Assembly: GCF_014170375.1 (NCBI RefSeq)
Contig: NZ_LZZW01000036.1
Span: 248,001 to 312,000 of the forward strand
DNA length: 64,000 bases
From: Variovorax sp. UMC13
Lineage (GTDB): Bacteria > Pseudomonadota > Gammaproteobacteria > Burkholderiales > Burkholderiaceae_C
Direction of reading: 5' to 3'
This document shows, piece by piece, positions 9,901 to 17,329 of the stretch. The stretch's first letter is position 1. Each line of letters opens with the position of its first letter. The notes below the pieces were generated by a model. That model was not told the origin of the DNA, did no database searches, and saw only the letters and a list, made by a program, of their open reading frames with translations. The translations under genes were made by a program, and so were the position numbers.

Positions 9901-10173
9901 CTGGATGCGCGAGACGCCTGAGGAGTTGCTGGTGCCCTGGATGTAGAGCAGGTTGTCCACGCCGGTCATCTGCTGCTCGATCACCTGCGTGACCGAGTCC
10001 TCCACCGTCTTGGCCGAGGCGCCGGTGTAGGTCGAGACGATGGACACGCGCGGCGGTGCGATGTCCGGGTACTGCTCAAGCGGCAGCGTGCGGATCGACA
10101 TCAGGCCCGCGAGCATGACCACGATGGACAGCACCCACGCGAAGATGGGGCGGTCGATGAAGAACTGTGCCAT
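6997..10173 (-). CDS. RND multidrug efflux transporter permease (HAE1, AcrB/MexB-like)
   Basis: A 1058-residue inner-membrane proton antiporter of normal length for the HAE1 class. It opens FIDRPIFAWVLSIVVMLAGL, has the TM4 aspartate pair in GLLVDDAIVVVENVERVM needed for proton relay, and the porter-domain pattern LEQYPDIAPPRV. The last ~25 residues are basic and low in conservation. Transcribed between adaptor (nine bases upstream) and outer membrane channel (one base downstream), so all three parts are co-expressed. Substrates cannot be inferred from sequence alone. Confidence 0.95.
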   Translation of the reverse strand: MAQFFIDRPIFAWVLSIVVMLAGLMSIRTLPLEQYPDIAPPRVSIVSTYTGASAKTVEDSVTQVIEQQMTGVDNLLYIQGTSNSSGVSRIQLTFAPGTNIDVAQMQVQNKLQPAMARLPQQVQTRGVFVIKGGNDFLMIVSMYSDDGSASAVDVGDYITSNLVDVISRIDGVGEVQTLGTGYAMRIWLDPDKLRKYSLMPSDVNTALQAQNAQVSAGQLGALPATGNQQLNATITARSKLKTVEQFGAVVLRATPDGAVVRLQDVARIELGAENLTVRSVLSGRPGAGLGVVLADGANAVQVAAAVNAKIAELKPFFPNQLETFVSYDTTPFVSASIDEVVKALAEAMLLVVLVMYIFLQNFRATLIPAIAVPVVLLGTFGVLSVFGYSINTLTMFGMVLAIGLLVDDAIVVVENVERVMSEEGLSPKEATKKSMAEITPALVGIALVLSAVFIPMAFFGGSTGVIYRQFSITIVSAMVLSVLVALTLTPALCATLLKPVPKGAHSPHGAPRKGPLGYVDRFFAGFNRRFDSGADRYQGIVGGILRRGKRSLLVYVGICAVMAFMFLRLPTSFLPDEDQGFVQVQITLPPGSSNARLQPVIQQVQDYFDKQPEVVAINLLTGQNGDQSSARAFVKLKDWSERTGKDSSAAAITRRASRDLSTIRDARIFVLLPPAVRGLGANAGFNFFLKDLNALGHDALLKARDQALQLLNARPEMANVRSNNLEDTPEFAVDIDDARAGALSLNTSAIDSTLSTAMGGTYVNDFLNNGRVKRVYMQGDTAFRMLPSDIGRWSVRNTLGQMVPFGAFSSTRWTYGSPQLIRYNGSPSYEFVGDAAAGVSSGAAMLAVEEVMKQMPQGIGYEWTGASYQERLSGAQAPMLYAISILFVFLCLAALYESWSVPFSVILVVPLGVVGALLFTWTRGLSNDVYFQVGLLTTVGLSSKNAILIVEFAKQLHEQGKSVIEATLQAVRLRLRPILMTSLAFGFGVLPLAIGTGAGAGGRQSIGTAVLGGMVVGTALGIFFVPLFFVLISSFMERRRARKNASSASTPAIEQGSH

Positions 10174-10182
10174 GCGGGTTCC

Positions 10183-11436
10183 TCAGCGCGCGGCCACGAC
10201 GGCCGTGCCGGCGACGCTGGCCGCCGCGCCGGGCGACTTCGCGGCTGGGTTGGCGCCCGTGGGCACCACCTCCGACGCGCGCACCGTGTCGCCCGGGCGG
10301 GCGCGCTGCGAGCCCTCGACCAGCACGCGCTCGCCCGCGGCCAGGCCGCTGAGCACCTGCCAGCGGTTGCCCATCGCGCGGCCGACCACGATCGCGCGCT
10401 TGACCAGCTTGTTGTCGGCGTCGACCACCAGCGTCGAGGCGCTGCCGTCGGGCGCGCGCGTCACGGCCTGCTGCGGGATCAGCAGCGCGGCCTCGTTCAC
10501 GCCCTCCTGCAGCACCGCGCGCACGTACATGCCGGGCATCAGCATGCGGTCGGGGTTGGGCACCAGCGCGCGCAGCGTGACGCTGCCGGTGCCGGCATCG
10601 ACGGTCACGCCGGAGAAGGTCAGGCGGCCGGGGTGCGGGTACGCCGTGCCGTCTTCCAGCAGCAGCTTGATCGGCGCCTCGTTGGCGTTGCCGCGCTGCA
10701 GTCGCCCTTCGGCCAGGTCGCGCTTGAGGCGCAGCAGCTCGCTGCTGGACTGCGTGACGTGCACGTGCACCGGGTCGAGCTGCTGCACCGTGGTGAGCGC
10801 GGTCGCCTGGTTGGCCGTGACCAGCGCGCCGGGCGTGACGCTCGAGAGCTCGACCCAGCCGGTGATCGGCGAGTTGATGCGGGTGTAGCCCAGGTTGATG
10901 CGTGCCGTCTGTTCGGCCGCGCGCGCCACCGCCACGTCGGCCTCGGCCTGCAGCGCGGCCGCCTGGGTGGCTTCGTTGACCTGCTGGCTGATCGCGTCGA
11001 TCTTGACCAGTTCGGCATTGCGCCTGGCCACCGTGCGGGCCGTGGCCAGCGTGGATTCGGCCTTGCGCACGTTGGCCTGCGCGCTGGCATGGACCGCCTG
11101 GAACGGCGCCGGATCGAGCTGGTAGAGCGCCTGGCCTTCCTTGACCTGCGAGCCCTCGGTGAACAGCCGCTTCTGGATGATGCCGCCCACCTGGGGCCGG
11201 ATCTCGGCGATCACCGGCGCCACGGTGCGGCCCGACAGCTCGGTGCTGAAGGCCAGCCGCTCGGTCTTGAGCGTCACCACCCCGACCTCGCGGACCTGCG
11301 CCGGCTTGGCCGCCTTGGCGCTGTCGGTGCGGGAGCAGCCGGCGGCCACCAGGGCGGCGACCAGACCCAGGGCAAGGCCGATTCGGAGCCCGCGGGAGGC
11401 GGTGGCGGGCGGCACGGGTCGGGCAAGGTGGGGCAT
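10183..11436 (-). CDS. RND efflux periplasmic adaptor subunit (AcrA/MexA-like lipoprotein)
   Basis: A 417-residue membrane fusion protein with an N-terminal leader and lipobox VAAGC. The barrel-sandwich/hairpin organisation is visible: VAPVIAEIRPQVGGIIQKR before the helical hairpin, GYTRINSPITGWVE after it, and the C-terminal IPQQAVTRAPDG segment. It bridges the pump and the outer membrane channel. It is the first gene of the operon; no regulator gene is adjacent on the same strand, and the 286 bp upstream up to the divergent amidase hold the promoter. Confidence 0.94.
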   Translation of the reverse strand: MPHLARPVPPATASRGLRIGLALGLVAALVAAGCSRTDSAKAAKPAQVREVGVVTLKTERLAFSTELSGRTVAPVIAEIRPQVGGIIQKRLFTEGSQVKEGQALYQLDPAPFQAVHASAQANVRKAESTLATARTVARRNAELVKIDAISQQVNEATQAAALQAEADVAVARAAEQTARINLGYTRINSPITGWVELSSVTPGALVTANQATALTTVQQLDPVHVHVTQSSSELLRLKRDLAEGRLQRGNANEAPIKLLLEDGTAYPHPGRLTFSGVTVDAGTGSVTLRALVPNPDRMLMPGMYVRAVLQEGVNEAALLIPQQAVTRAPDGSASTLVVDADNKLVKRAIVVGRAMGNRWQVLSGLAAGERVLVEGSQRARPGDTVRASEVVPTGANPAAKSPGAAASVAGTAVVAAR

Positions 11437-11722
11437 GGGAGCGCAGTGAATAGGTGGGCGAACGCAGAGTGTGAAACAGCCGGGGGTATCGAGTTCAACG
11501 CCAGGCTTTGCAAGCGGTCAGCTTTACCGAACTTCACAAAGAAAGCTGCCGCTGGTGGTGCCATGCAAGTGCGATGCCTGCAATCGGCGGCTCGACGGCA
11601 CCTGGATGCACTCCCTGTCGGGCCGCCCGGCCCGCCGGGATTCTGCCGCAACGCAGCTTTTCGTGGGCGGCTTCGTGCGGCCGCCGCTGGACACCCGGCG
11701 CGCCAGACGGTACACCGCTGGG
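11437..11722. promoter_or_regulatory. divergent intergenic region between efflux operon and amidase
   Basis: This 286 bp stretch lies between two divergent starts, so it must contain both promoters. No convincing short gene is seen: a 72-codon frame at 11508-11726 has poor codon structure and overlaps the amidase start. It is less GC-rich near 11500-11570 (for example agctttaccgaacttcac), a plausible regulatory location. I could not identify a specific operator. Confidence 0.4.
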
Positions 11723-13117
11723 ATGACAGACATCTGGCGCCTCTCCGCCTCCGACGTCGCGGCCCTGATCGCGCAACGCAAGCTCTCGGCCGTCGAGGCC
11801 GCCCAGTCGGCGCTGGCCCGGCTCGCCGCGGTCAACCCGCGGCTCAATGCCGTGGTCGACTGGCGGCCCGACGCCGTGCTGGCCCGCGCCGACGCCATCG
11901 ACGCGGCGCTGGCGCGCGGCGAGCGCCTGGGCCCGCTGGCGGGCGTGCCGGTCACCGTCAAGGTCAACATCGACCAGGCCGGCTTCGCCACCACCAACGG
12001 CGTGCGGCTGCAGAAGGACCGCATCGCCGCCACCAACAGCCCGGTGGTCGACAACCTGGAGCGGGCCGGCGCGGTGATCGTCGGGCGCACCAACACCCCC
12101 GCCTTCAGCTACCGCTGGTTCACCGACAACCGGCTGCACGGCCGCACGCTCAACCCGCGGCATGCGGCGCTCACGCCGGGCGGCTCCTCCGGCGGCGCCG
12201 CCTCGGCCGTGGCCGCGGGCATCGGCCACATCGCGCACGGCACCGACATCGCGGGCTCGATCCGCTACCCGGCCTACGCCTGCGGCGTGCACGGCCTGCG
12301 CCCCTCGCTGGGGCGGGTGGCGGCCTTCAACGCCTCCGGCCCCGAACGCACCATCGGCGGCCAGATCACCGCCGTCTCGGGCCCGCTCGCGCGCACCGTG
12401 GCCGACCTGCGGCTGGCGCTGGCGGCCATGTCGGGCCCCGACGACCGCGATCCGTGGTGGGTGCCCGCTCCGCTGGAAGGCCCCGCCCAGCCTCGCAGCG
12501 CCGCGCTGTGCCTGCGGCCCGACGGGCTGGCCACCGCGCCCGCGATCTGCGCGGCGCTGCACGACGCGGCCGAGCGCCTGCGCGACGCCGGCTGGACCGT
12601 GGAGGAGATCGACGACCTGCCGCCGCTGGAGGAAGCCTGCCGCGTCCAGACCCTGCTGTGGATGGGCGACGGCTACGAAGCCATGGTCGAGGCCGCGCGC
12701 CAGGAGGGCGACCCGGGCGCCATCGCCGCGCTCGCCGGCCAGGCCGGCGTGGCCGCATCGCTCGGCGCGGCCCGGTTCTCGACCGCCCTGGCCCAGCGCG
12801 CCACGCTGGCCCGCGCCTGGCAGGAATTCTTCGGCGCGCGCTACCCGGTGCTGCTGATGCCCGCCAGCGCCGAACTGCCCTTCGCGGCCGACCTCGACCT
12901 GCAGGGCGCCGAGGCCTACGCCCGTGTCTGGGCCGCGCAGACGCCGATGATCGGCCTGCCGCTCACCGGCCTGCCCTCGCTGGTGGTCTCGACCGGCATG
13001 GCCGGCGCCAGCCCGGTCGGCGTGCAGCTCGTCGCCGGGCGCTTCCGCGAGGACCTGTGCCTGGCGGCCGGCGAGGCGATCGAGGCGCGGGGCGCGCCGC
13101 CGATGCCGGTGGACTGA
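11723..13117 (+). CDS. amidase signature family hydrolase
   Basis: A 464-residue amidase-signature enzyme. The Ser-cisSer-Lys triad is readable: Lys80 in VTVKVNIDQAG, cis-Ser155 in TPGGSSGGAASAVAAG and the nucleophile Ser179 in GTDIAGSIRYPA. Such enzymes hydrolyse amides, from small aliphatic or aromatic amides to cyclic ones; GatA is excluded because no gatB/gatC partners are nearby and the sequence outside the core differs. The ATG at 11723 follows a GC-rich leader. It is a single-gene unit whose stop faces the GNAT gene. Confidence 0.88.
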   Translation: MTDIWRLSASDVAALIAQRKLSAVEAAQSALARLAAVNPRLNAVVDWRPDAVLARADAIDAALARGERLGPLAGVPVTVKVNIDQAGFATTNGVRLQKDRIAATNSPVVDNLERAGAVIVGRTNTPAFSYRWFTDNRLHGRTLNPRHAALTPGGSSGGAASAVAAGIGHIAHGTDIAGSIRYPAYACGVHGLRPSLGRVAAFNASGPERTIGGQITAVSGPLARTVADLRLALAAMSGPDDRDPWWVPAPLEGPAQPRSAALCLRPDGLATAPAICAALHDAAERLRDAGWTVEEIDDLPPLEEACRVQTLLWMGDGYEAMVEAARQEGDPGAIAALAGQAGVAASLGAARFSTALAQRATLARAWQEFFGARYPVLLMPASAELPFAADLDLQGAEAYARVWAAQTPMIGLPLTGLPSLVVSTGMAGASPVGVQLVAGRFREDLCLAAGEAIEARGAPPMPVD

Positions 13118-13133
13118 GCGACGCCGCAGCGGC

Positions 13134-13637
13134 TCAGCTGGCCGGTGCCAGCCTGCGGGTCATGCGCGCATTGCGCAGCACGACGCCGGCCCGCTCCACG
13201 GTCTGCCGCTGATCGACGTTGAAACCCGCGCGCTCGAAGAAGGCCTCGGCCGCCAGGCTCACGTGGGCGAACAGCAGGCCGATCCCGCGCTCACGGGCCG
13301 AGGCCTCGATGCGCGCCATCAGCGCCTTGGCCACCCCGCGCCCGCCACAGTCGCCCGCGACGAAGAACATGTCGACGTAGCCCGAAGGCTGCAGGTCGGC
13401 AAAGCCCGCGATGCGCCCGTCGAGTTCGGCCACGAAGGGCTGCAGCGCATGCATGCGCGCTGCCCACTGCGCGGCGTCGTGCTCCGCCGGCGCCCAGGCC
13501 GCGCGCTCGGCGGGCGTGTAGTACGGGGCGGCGAGGGTGTGGACGGAGGATTCGAAGACGGCGCGCAGGGCGGGGGCATCGGCGGGCGCGAAGACCCGGA
13601 TGCGCGGCGGCGCATCGAAACGGCCGGCGCTCACCAT
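13134..13637 (-). CDS. GNAT family N-acetyltransferase
   Basis: A 167-residue acetyltransferase. Residues about 80-125 contain the acetyl-CoA binding core: FVAGDCGGRGVAKALMARIE (a slightly divergent R/Q-x-x-G-x-G/A loop), followed by GIGLLFAHVSLAAEAFFERAGF, the classic beta4-alpha4 region ending in the FFERAGF signature. The acceptor is unknown. The ATG at 13637 overlaps the LysR stop by seven bases; a GTG at 13634 would give a four-base GTGA overlap. It is probably transcribed with the LysR gene. Confidence 0.85.
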   Translation of the reverse strand: MVSAGRFDAPPRIRVFAPADAPALRAVFESSVHTLAAPYYTPAERAAWAPAEHDAAQWAARMHALQPFVAELDGRIAGFADLQPSGYVDMFFVAGDCGGRGVAKALMARIEASARERGIGLLFAHVSLAAEAFFERAGFNVDQRQTVERAGVVLRNARMTRRLAPAS

Positions 13638-14515
13638 CGGGCAGGCGCCGCGAAGCGATGGCGCTGGCCGGCCGCGCCGACGGAGGCGATCAGGTCGTCC
13701 GCGATCGTGGAGCTCGCCCTGGCGAAGGCGTGGAACTGCACCCGGGGTAGCGCAGGCAAGCCCTCGGGGCGGCCCAGCGCGCGCAAGCCATCCTGCAATT
13801 GGCTGCGGGCCACGGGCGTGACGGCGAAGCCGGCCTTGGCCGCGGACAGGCAGCCCGCCATGCTGCTGCTCTCGAAGCCCACGCTCCAGGCGCGGCCGGC
13901 CTTGTTCAGGGCGGCGACCGCCGCCTCGCGGTAGACGCAAGGCTCGGGGAAGACGGCCAGCACCAGCGCGGCGCTGTCGTCGAACGTGCCCTCGCCGCCG
14001 TACGCCCAGACGAGTTCCTCTTCCCAGAGCAGCTCGCCGCTGGCCCCGGTGCCGGCGCACTGCTTGCCGAACACGACGTCGAGCCGTCCCCGCTGGAGCA
14101 GCTTCACGAGGTCCGCCGTGATGCCGACCTTGAGTTCGATCGGGGCGCCCGGATGCCAGCGCTTGTAGGTCTGCAGCACGCCGGCCAGCCAGGTGCCCGC
14201 GAAATCCTCGCTGGCCCCGACCCTCAACCTTCCGGCCGGGGCGCTGTTCAGGCGTGCGCGCACCTCGCGCTCCAGCCCCACGATGCTGCGCGCATAGGTG
14301 TGCAGCAGCTGGCCCGCGGGCGTGAGCTGCAGGCTGCGCGTGGTGCGCTTCAGCAGCACGGTGGAGGCGGCGAGCTCCAGGCGCTTGATGTGGCCGCTGA
14401 CCGCGGACGGCGTCAGGGCCAGCTGTTCGGCGGCCAGGCCGAAGCCGCCCGACTCGACGACCTCGAGGAAGGTCCGCAGCAGAGTGATGTCGAAGACGGG
14501 TGCGGTGCTGGTCAT
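13631..14515 (-). CDS. LysR family transcriptional regulator
   Basis: A 294-residue LTTR. The N-terminal winged helix-turn-helix is clear: LLRTFLEVVESGGFGLAAEQL then LTPSAVSGHIKRLE and LLKRTTRSLQLTPAGQLL. The rest is a periplasmic-binding-like effector domain. I use the ATG at 14515 (MTSTAPVF) because it is the usual LTTR distance from the helix-turn-helix; ATGs at 14560 and 14584 would run through the palindromic region. It is divergent from the hydrolase gene at 14643 and probably regulates it as well as itself. Confidence 0.88.
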   Translation of the reverse strand: MTSTAPVFDITLLRTFLEVVESGGFGLAAEQLALTPSAVSGHIKRLELAASTVLLKRTTRSLQLTPAGQLLHTYARSIVGLEREVRARLNSAPAGRLRVGASEDFAGTWLAGVLQTYKRWHPGAPIELKVGITADLVKLLQRGRLDVVFGKQCAGTGASGELLWEEELVWAYGGEGTFDDSAALVLAVFPEPCVYREAAVAALNKAGRAWSVGFESSSMAGCLSAAKAGFAVTPVARSQLQDGLRALGRPEGLPALPRVQFHAFARASSTIADDLIASVGAAGQRHRFAAPARW

Positions 14516-14543
14516 CGCGGCGGCAGGAAGAAGAGGCGGTTTG

Positions 14544-14590
14544 GATTCATCACGATTCATCGTCAGTTTCAGTGAATTGATCATGAATCG
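14544..14590. promoter_or_regulatory. putative LysR operator between divergent genes
   Basis: Direct sequence reading shows a perfect 8 bp inverted repeat CGATTCAT (14553-14560) and ATGAATCG (14583-14590), a further direct copy GATTCAT at 14544-14550, and a TGATCA palindrome at 14578-14583. The block is AT-rich compared with its surroundings and lies between the LysR gene and the divergent hydrolase, which is where LTTR binding sites usually sit. Binding itself is inference. Confidence 0.5.
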
Positions 14591-14642
14591 TCAACCCCGT
14601 CGGTCCTAGCCTTGGCGGTCTCAATTCGAAAGGATGCACAGG

Positions 14643-15539
14643 ATGAGCCGCTATTCAACGGTCAGGACGCCCACGCTGGCGATTGGCTACCTGGAATGGA
14701 ACCCCACCGGCAGCCGCAGCGCCGTGCTGCTGCACGGCTGGCCCGACAGCCCGGAGACATGGAACGGCGTGGCCGAGCGCCTGGCCGCGCAGGGTTACCG
14801 GGTGCTGTGCCCGGCACTGCGGGGCTTCGGCCCCACGCGCTTTCTCGCGGCCGACACGCCGCGCAGCGGCGAGCTGGCGGCGCTCGGGCGCGACCTGCTC
14901 GATTTCCTCGATGCGCTGCACCTCGAGCGTCCGCTGCTCGTCGGCCACGACTGGGGCGCGCGCGCCGTGGCGAACGCCTGCGGGCTGCGTGCCGACGCCG
15001 CCTCGGCGATGGTGATGCTTTCCGTCGGCTACGGCACCAACGACCCGCACCAGGCGATCAGCCATGCCCAGGCGCAGGCCTACTGGTACCACTGGTTCAT
15101 GGCCACGCCCCGCGGGCAGCAGGCGATCGTCGAGGAAGACGCCAAGGCCTTCGCCCGCACGATGTGGGACACCTGGTCACCCCAGGGCTGGTACACCGCC
15201 ACCGCCTTCGAGGAGGCGGCCCGGGCCTTCGAGAACCCGGACTGGGCGGCCGTGGTGCTGCATTCCTACCGCCACCGCTGGGGCTTCGTGCCCGGCGACC
15301 CGGCCTATGCGGAGGACGGGCGCAGGCTGAACCCTGCCCCGCGGCTGTCGGTGCCGACGCTGGTGCTGCACGGCGGGGCCGACGCCTGCAACCACCCCGA
15401 CACCTCCGCCGGCAAGGAGGCCTCCTTCTCCGGCCCCTACCAGCGCATCGTGTTGGCCGGCGTGGGGCATTTCCCGCAACGCGAGGCGGCGGCCGAGGTG
15501 GCGGATGGGATCCTGCGCTTCGTCCAAAGCCATGTCTGA
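14643..15539 (+). CDS. alpha/beta hydrolase, epoxide hydrolase / haloalkane dehalogenase type
   Basis: A 298-residue alpha/beta-hydrolase. The oxyanion-hole motif HGWPDSPETW (residues 31-40) and nucleophile elbow GHDWGA with Asp103, rather than Ser, place it in the epoxide hydrolase/dehalogenase-type subgroup. The C-terminal acid lies near HGGADACNH and the catalytic base is His in GVGHFPQ. The start at 14643 has a GAAAGG at about ten bases upstream; an ATG at 14634 sits directly on that sequence and is less likely. It is divergent from a LysR gene that probably controls it. Physiological substrate unknown. Confidence 0.87.
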   Translation: MSRYSTVRTPTLAIGYLEWNPTGSRSAVLLHGWPDSPETWNGVAERLAAQGYRVLCPALRGFGPTRFLAADTPRSGELAALGRDLLDFLDALHLERPLLVGHDWGARAVANACGLRADAASAMVMLSVGYGTNDPHQAISHAQAQAYWYHWFMATPRGQQAIVEEDAKAFARTMWDTWSPQGWYTATAFEEAARAFENPDWAAVVLHSYRHRWGFVPGDPAYAEDGRRLNPAPRLSVPTLVLHGGADACNHPDTSAGKEASFSGPYQRIVLAGVGHFPQREAAAEVADGILRFVQSHV

Positions 15540-15576
15540 GTGTGCGGCCCGGGTGCCGCCTGCATGGCGGTCGGCG

Positions 15577-16479
15577 TCAGAGCATGTCGATCGCTTCGAC
15601 CACGGCGCCTTCCGTCGGGACGCGGCGCACCGAGTTGCCGGCAGGGTCGTACAGGACCACTGCGCCCGTGGTGGCGAAGACGAGCCGGCCTTTTTCGACC
15701 TTGCCGTCGCCACGGATGACGGCCACGCAGTCTGCGCCGCGGGGGCGCTTTCCCTCGATCTTTGGTGCGCGCTGCATCAGGGTGTCGATGCGCTGCTGGC
15801 GTGAGATGCAGACCTTGGGCTCGACCACCCAATGGCGGATGTGGACCTCGCCTGCGGAGAGGCCGGCGATGGGAACCAGTGCCAAGGCGGTGCTCAGAAC
15901 CAGCAACGCCAGAAAGCCGCCGATCACCATCGCGGGAGTCGCAAGCGTGACGAACGCCGGGACGAAGAGCACCAGCAGCAGCGGTTCAATCCAGCGTTTG
16001 TCTTGCACGCGCTTGCGTACCTGGGCGCGTGTGCGTTGCGCCGCCGCTGACGCCATCCCCCGCTTTCCGAACCACCAAAGCGCAAGGAGCGCTGGGAGGA
16101 GGATGGAAAAAACAAAGGACATCTTCCAGAGCCCCCAAATCATTGGGCTCAGGCGTCCCCATACCTCCGCAACGAAGCCCCATGTGTCAGGCTGCGAGAT
16201 GCCTGCAAACACCTGAGCTACAGCCCATCCACCCAGGTTGAACAGGTCGATGGCCGAGCTGAAGAGCGTGGCGTGCGGAACGCCCAGCGTGCTCTGGACG
16301 GCGAGCGCCACACCGTAGCCCAGCAAGGCCAGCACGATGCCGGCAGTGGAAGCCAGGGCCAGCACCACACCCAGCCAGTGGGTGCCACGCTTGGCCAGCG
16401 CATCCTTGCCCTCGTCGTCGCTCGCGCGTGTCTCCACAGCGGGCGCGAGCAAGCGCAAGCCGGTGTCCGGGTCGCTCAC
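15577..16479 (-). CDS. hypothetical multi-pass membrane protein, GTG start
   Basis: About 300 residues if the GTG at 16479 (VSDPDTGL) is used; no ATG is available upstream in frame before the preceding gene. Four to five hydrophobic segments are visible, including WLGVVLALASTAGIVLALLG, a helix around MIWGLWKMSFVFSILLPAL and a long stretch IEPLLLVLFVPAFVTLATPA. The last ~90 residues are soluble and end in a beta-rich part with GRLVFATTGAVVLYD. I do not recognise a family. It lies 11 bases downstream of a zinc-ribbon gene and is probably co-transcribed with it and the SlyD-like gene. Confidence 0.6.
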   Translation of the reverse strand: MSDPDTGLRLLAPAVETRASDDEGKDALAKRGTHWLGVVLALASTAGIVLALLGYGVALAVQSTLGVPHATLFSSAIDLFNLGGWAVAQVFAGISQPDTWGFVAEVWGRLSPMIWGLWKMSFVFSILLPALLALWWFGKRGMASAAAQRTRAQVRKRVQDKRWIEPLLLVLFVPAFVTLATPAMVIGGFLALLVLSTALALVPIAGLSAGEVHIRHWVVEPKVCISRQQRIDTLMQRAPKIEGKRPRGADCVAVIRGDGKVEKGRLVFATTGAVVLYDPAGNSVRRVPTEGAVVEAIDML

Positions 16480-16490
16480 GACGGTGTGGG

Positions 16491-16745
16491 TTACCGCCCC
16501 GCCACCGACCACCCCGCATGCAGGTTGGCCTTGTCGTTCTCGTATTCCCAGCGCGTGCCGCAGCGGTCGCAGCGGTAGCTGGTGACGGTCACCGAGCGGC
16601 CGTCCTCGCGTTCTTCCTTGCGGTTGCTGCCCTGCACCAGCTCGGCATGGCCCGGCGCGCGGCGCCAGTTGCGCTGGATGCCGGTGCAGGGTTCGCACAG
16701 CTCCATCTTCTTCTGATCGGCCTGTCGGGCGCTTGCGATGCTCAT
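16491..16745 (-). CDS. small zinc-ribbon protein
   Basis: An 84-residue protein with two Cys pairs, CEPC near residues 17-20 and CDRC around 59-62, in a spacing suited to one zinc ribbon. The C-terminal part (SYRCDRCGTRWEYEND) resembles small zinc ribbons seen in many proteobacterial hypothetical proteins. The ATG at 16745 (MSIASARQ) is chosen because the longer frame to 16814 has no supporting ribosome site. It is located 37 bases after the SlyD-like gene. Function unknown. Confidence 0.68.
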   Translation of the reverse strand: MSIASARQADQKKMELCEPCTGIQRNWRRAPGHAELVQGSNRKEEREDGRSVTVTSYRCDRCGTRWEYENDKANLHAGWSVAGR

Positions 16746-16782
16746 GATGGGGCTCGTTTCGTGATGGCGAAGATGGGGTGGC

Positions 16783-17259
16783 TCAATGGTGGTGGCCGCC
16801 GGCGCCATGCACATGGCGGTGCTCCAGCTCCTCGGGGGCGGCGGCGCGCACTTCCAGCACCTTGAGCGCGAAGCGCAGTTCCAGGCCGGCCAGCGGGTGG
16901 TTGCCGTCGAGCAGCACCTTGTCGCCCTTGATCTTCTTCACGTAGAAGACGTGCGGCGTGCCCTGGTCGTCGCGGCCTTCGAGCTGGCCACCGACCTTCA
17001 CGCCCGGCGGGAACTCGCTCTTGGGAATGGTGCGTTCCAGCGCGGGGTCGCGCACGCCGAAGGCGTCTTCGGGCTTGAGCTGCAGCGTGACGGCGTAGCC
17101 GGCTTCCTTGCCGTCCAGCGCTTCCTCGATCTTGGGCAGCGTGTTGTCGTAGCCGCCATGCAGGTAGCCCATGGGCTCCTTGGCTTCCTCGATGAGCTTG
17201 CCCTGCAGGTCGCTGACCTTGTAGCGGAGGGTGACGACGGTGTCTTTTTCGATTTTCAT
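16783..17259 (-). CDS. FKBP-type peptidyl-prolyl cis-trans isomerase, SlyD-like
   Basis: A 158-residue SlyD-type protein: short FKBP part, the inserted-in-flap chaperone domain (AFGVRDPALERTIPKSEFP) and an FKBP C-terminal strand (HPLAGLELRFALKVLEV). The tail is short but His-rich (HRHVHGAGGHHH), compatible with metal binding as in E. coli SlyD. It acts in the cytoplasm as prolyl isomerase and chaperone. First gene of a presumed operon with the zinc-ribbon and membrane proteins downstream. Confidence 0.92.
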   Translation of the reverse strand: MKIEKDTVVTLRYKVSDLQGKLIEEAKEPMGYLHGGYDNTLPKIEEALDGKEAGYAVTLQLKPEDAFGVRDPALERTIPKSEFPPGVKVGGQLEGRDDQGTPHVFYVKKIKGDKVLLDGNHPLAGLELRFALKVLEVRAAAPEELEHRHVHGAGGHHH

Positions 17260-17329
17260 GGGGGGATTGTCCCGCAGAGCGGCCGCGGCTGCACCCTGGG
17301 CACCGTCTGCCGACGCCTGGATTCCCTCT

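Noticed and set aside
6568..9921. A 1117-codon open frame on the plus strand across the RND pump gene
   Set aside because: It is the antisense of the RND permease in a GC-rich genome; the product is a low-complexity His/Arg/Gln-rich sequence with no motif, and the real gene on the other strand has full domain structure.
11508..11726. A 72-codon frame in the efflux-amidase intergenic region
   Set aside because: No start signal, no recognisable composition and it overlaps the amidase start.
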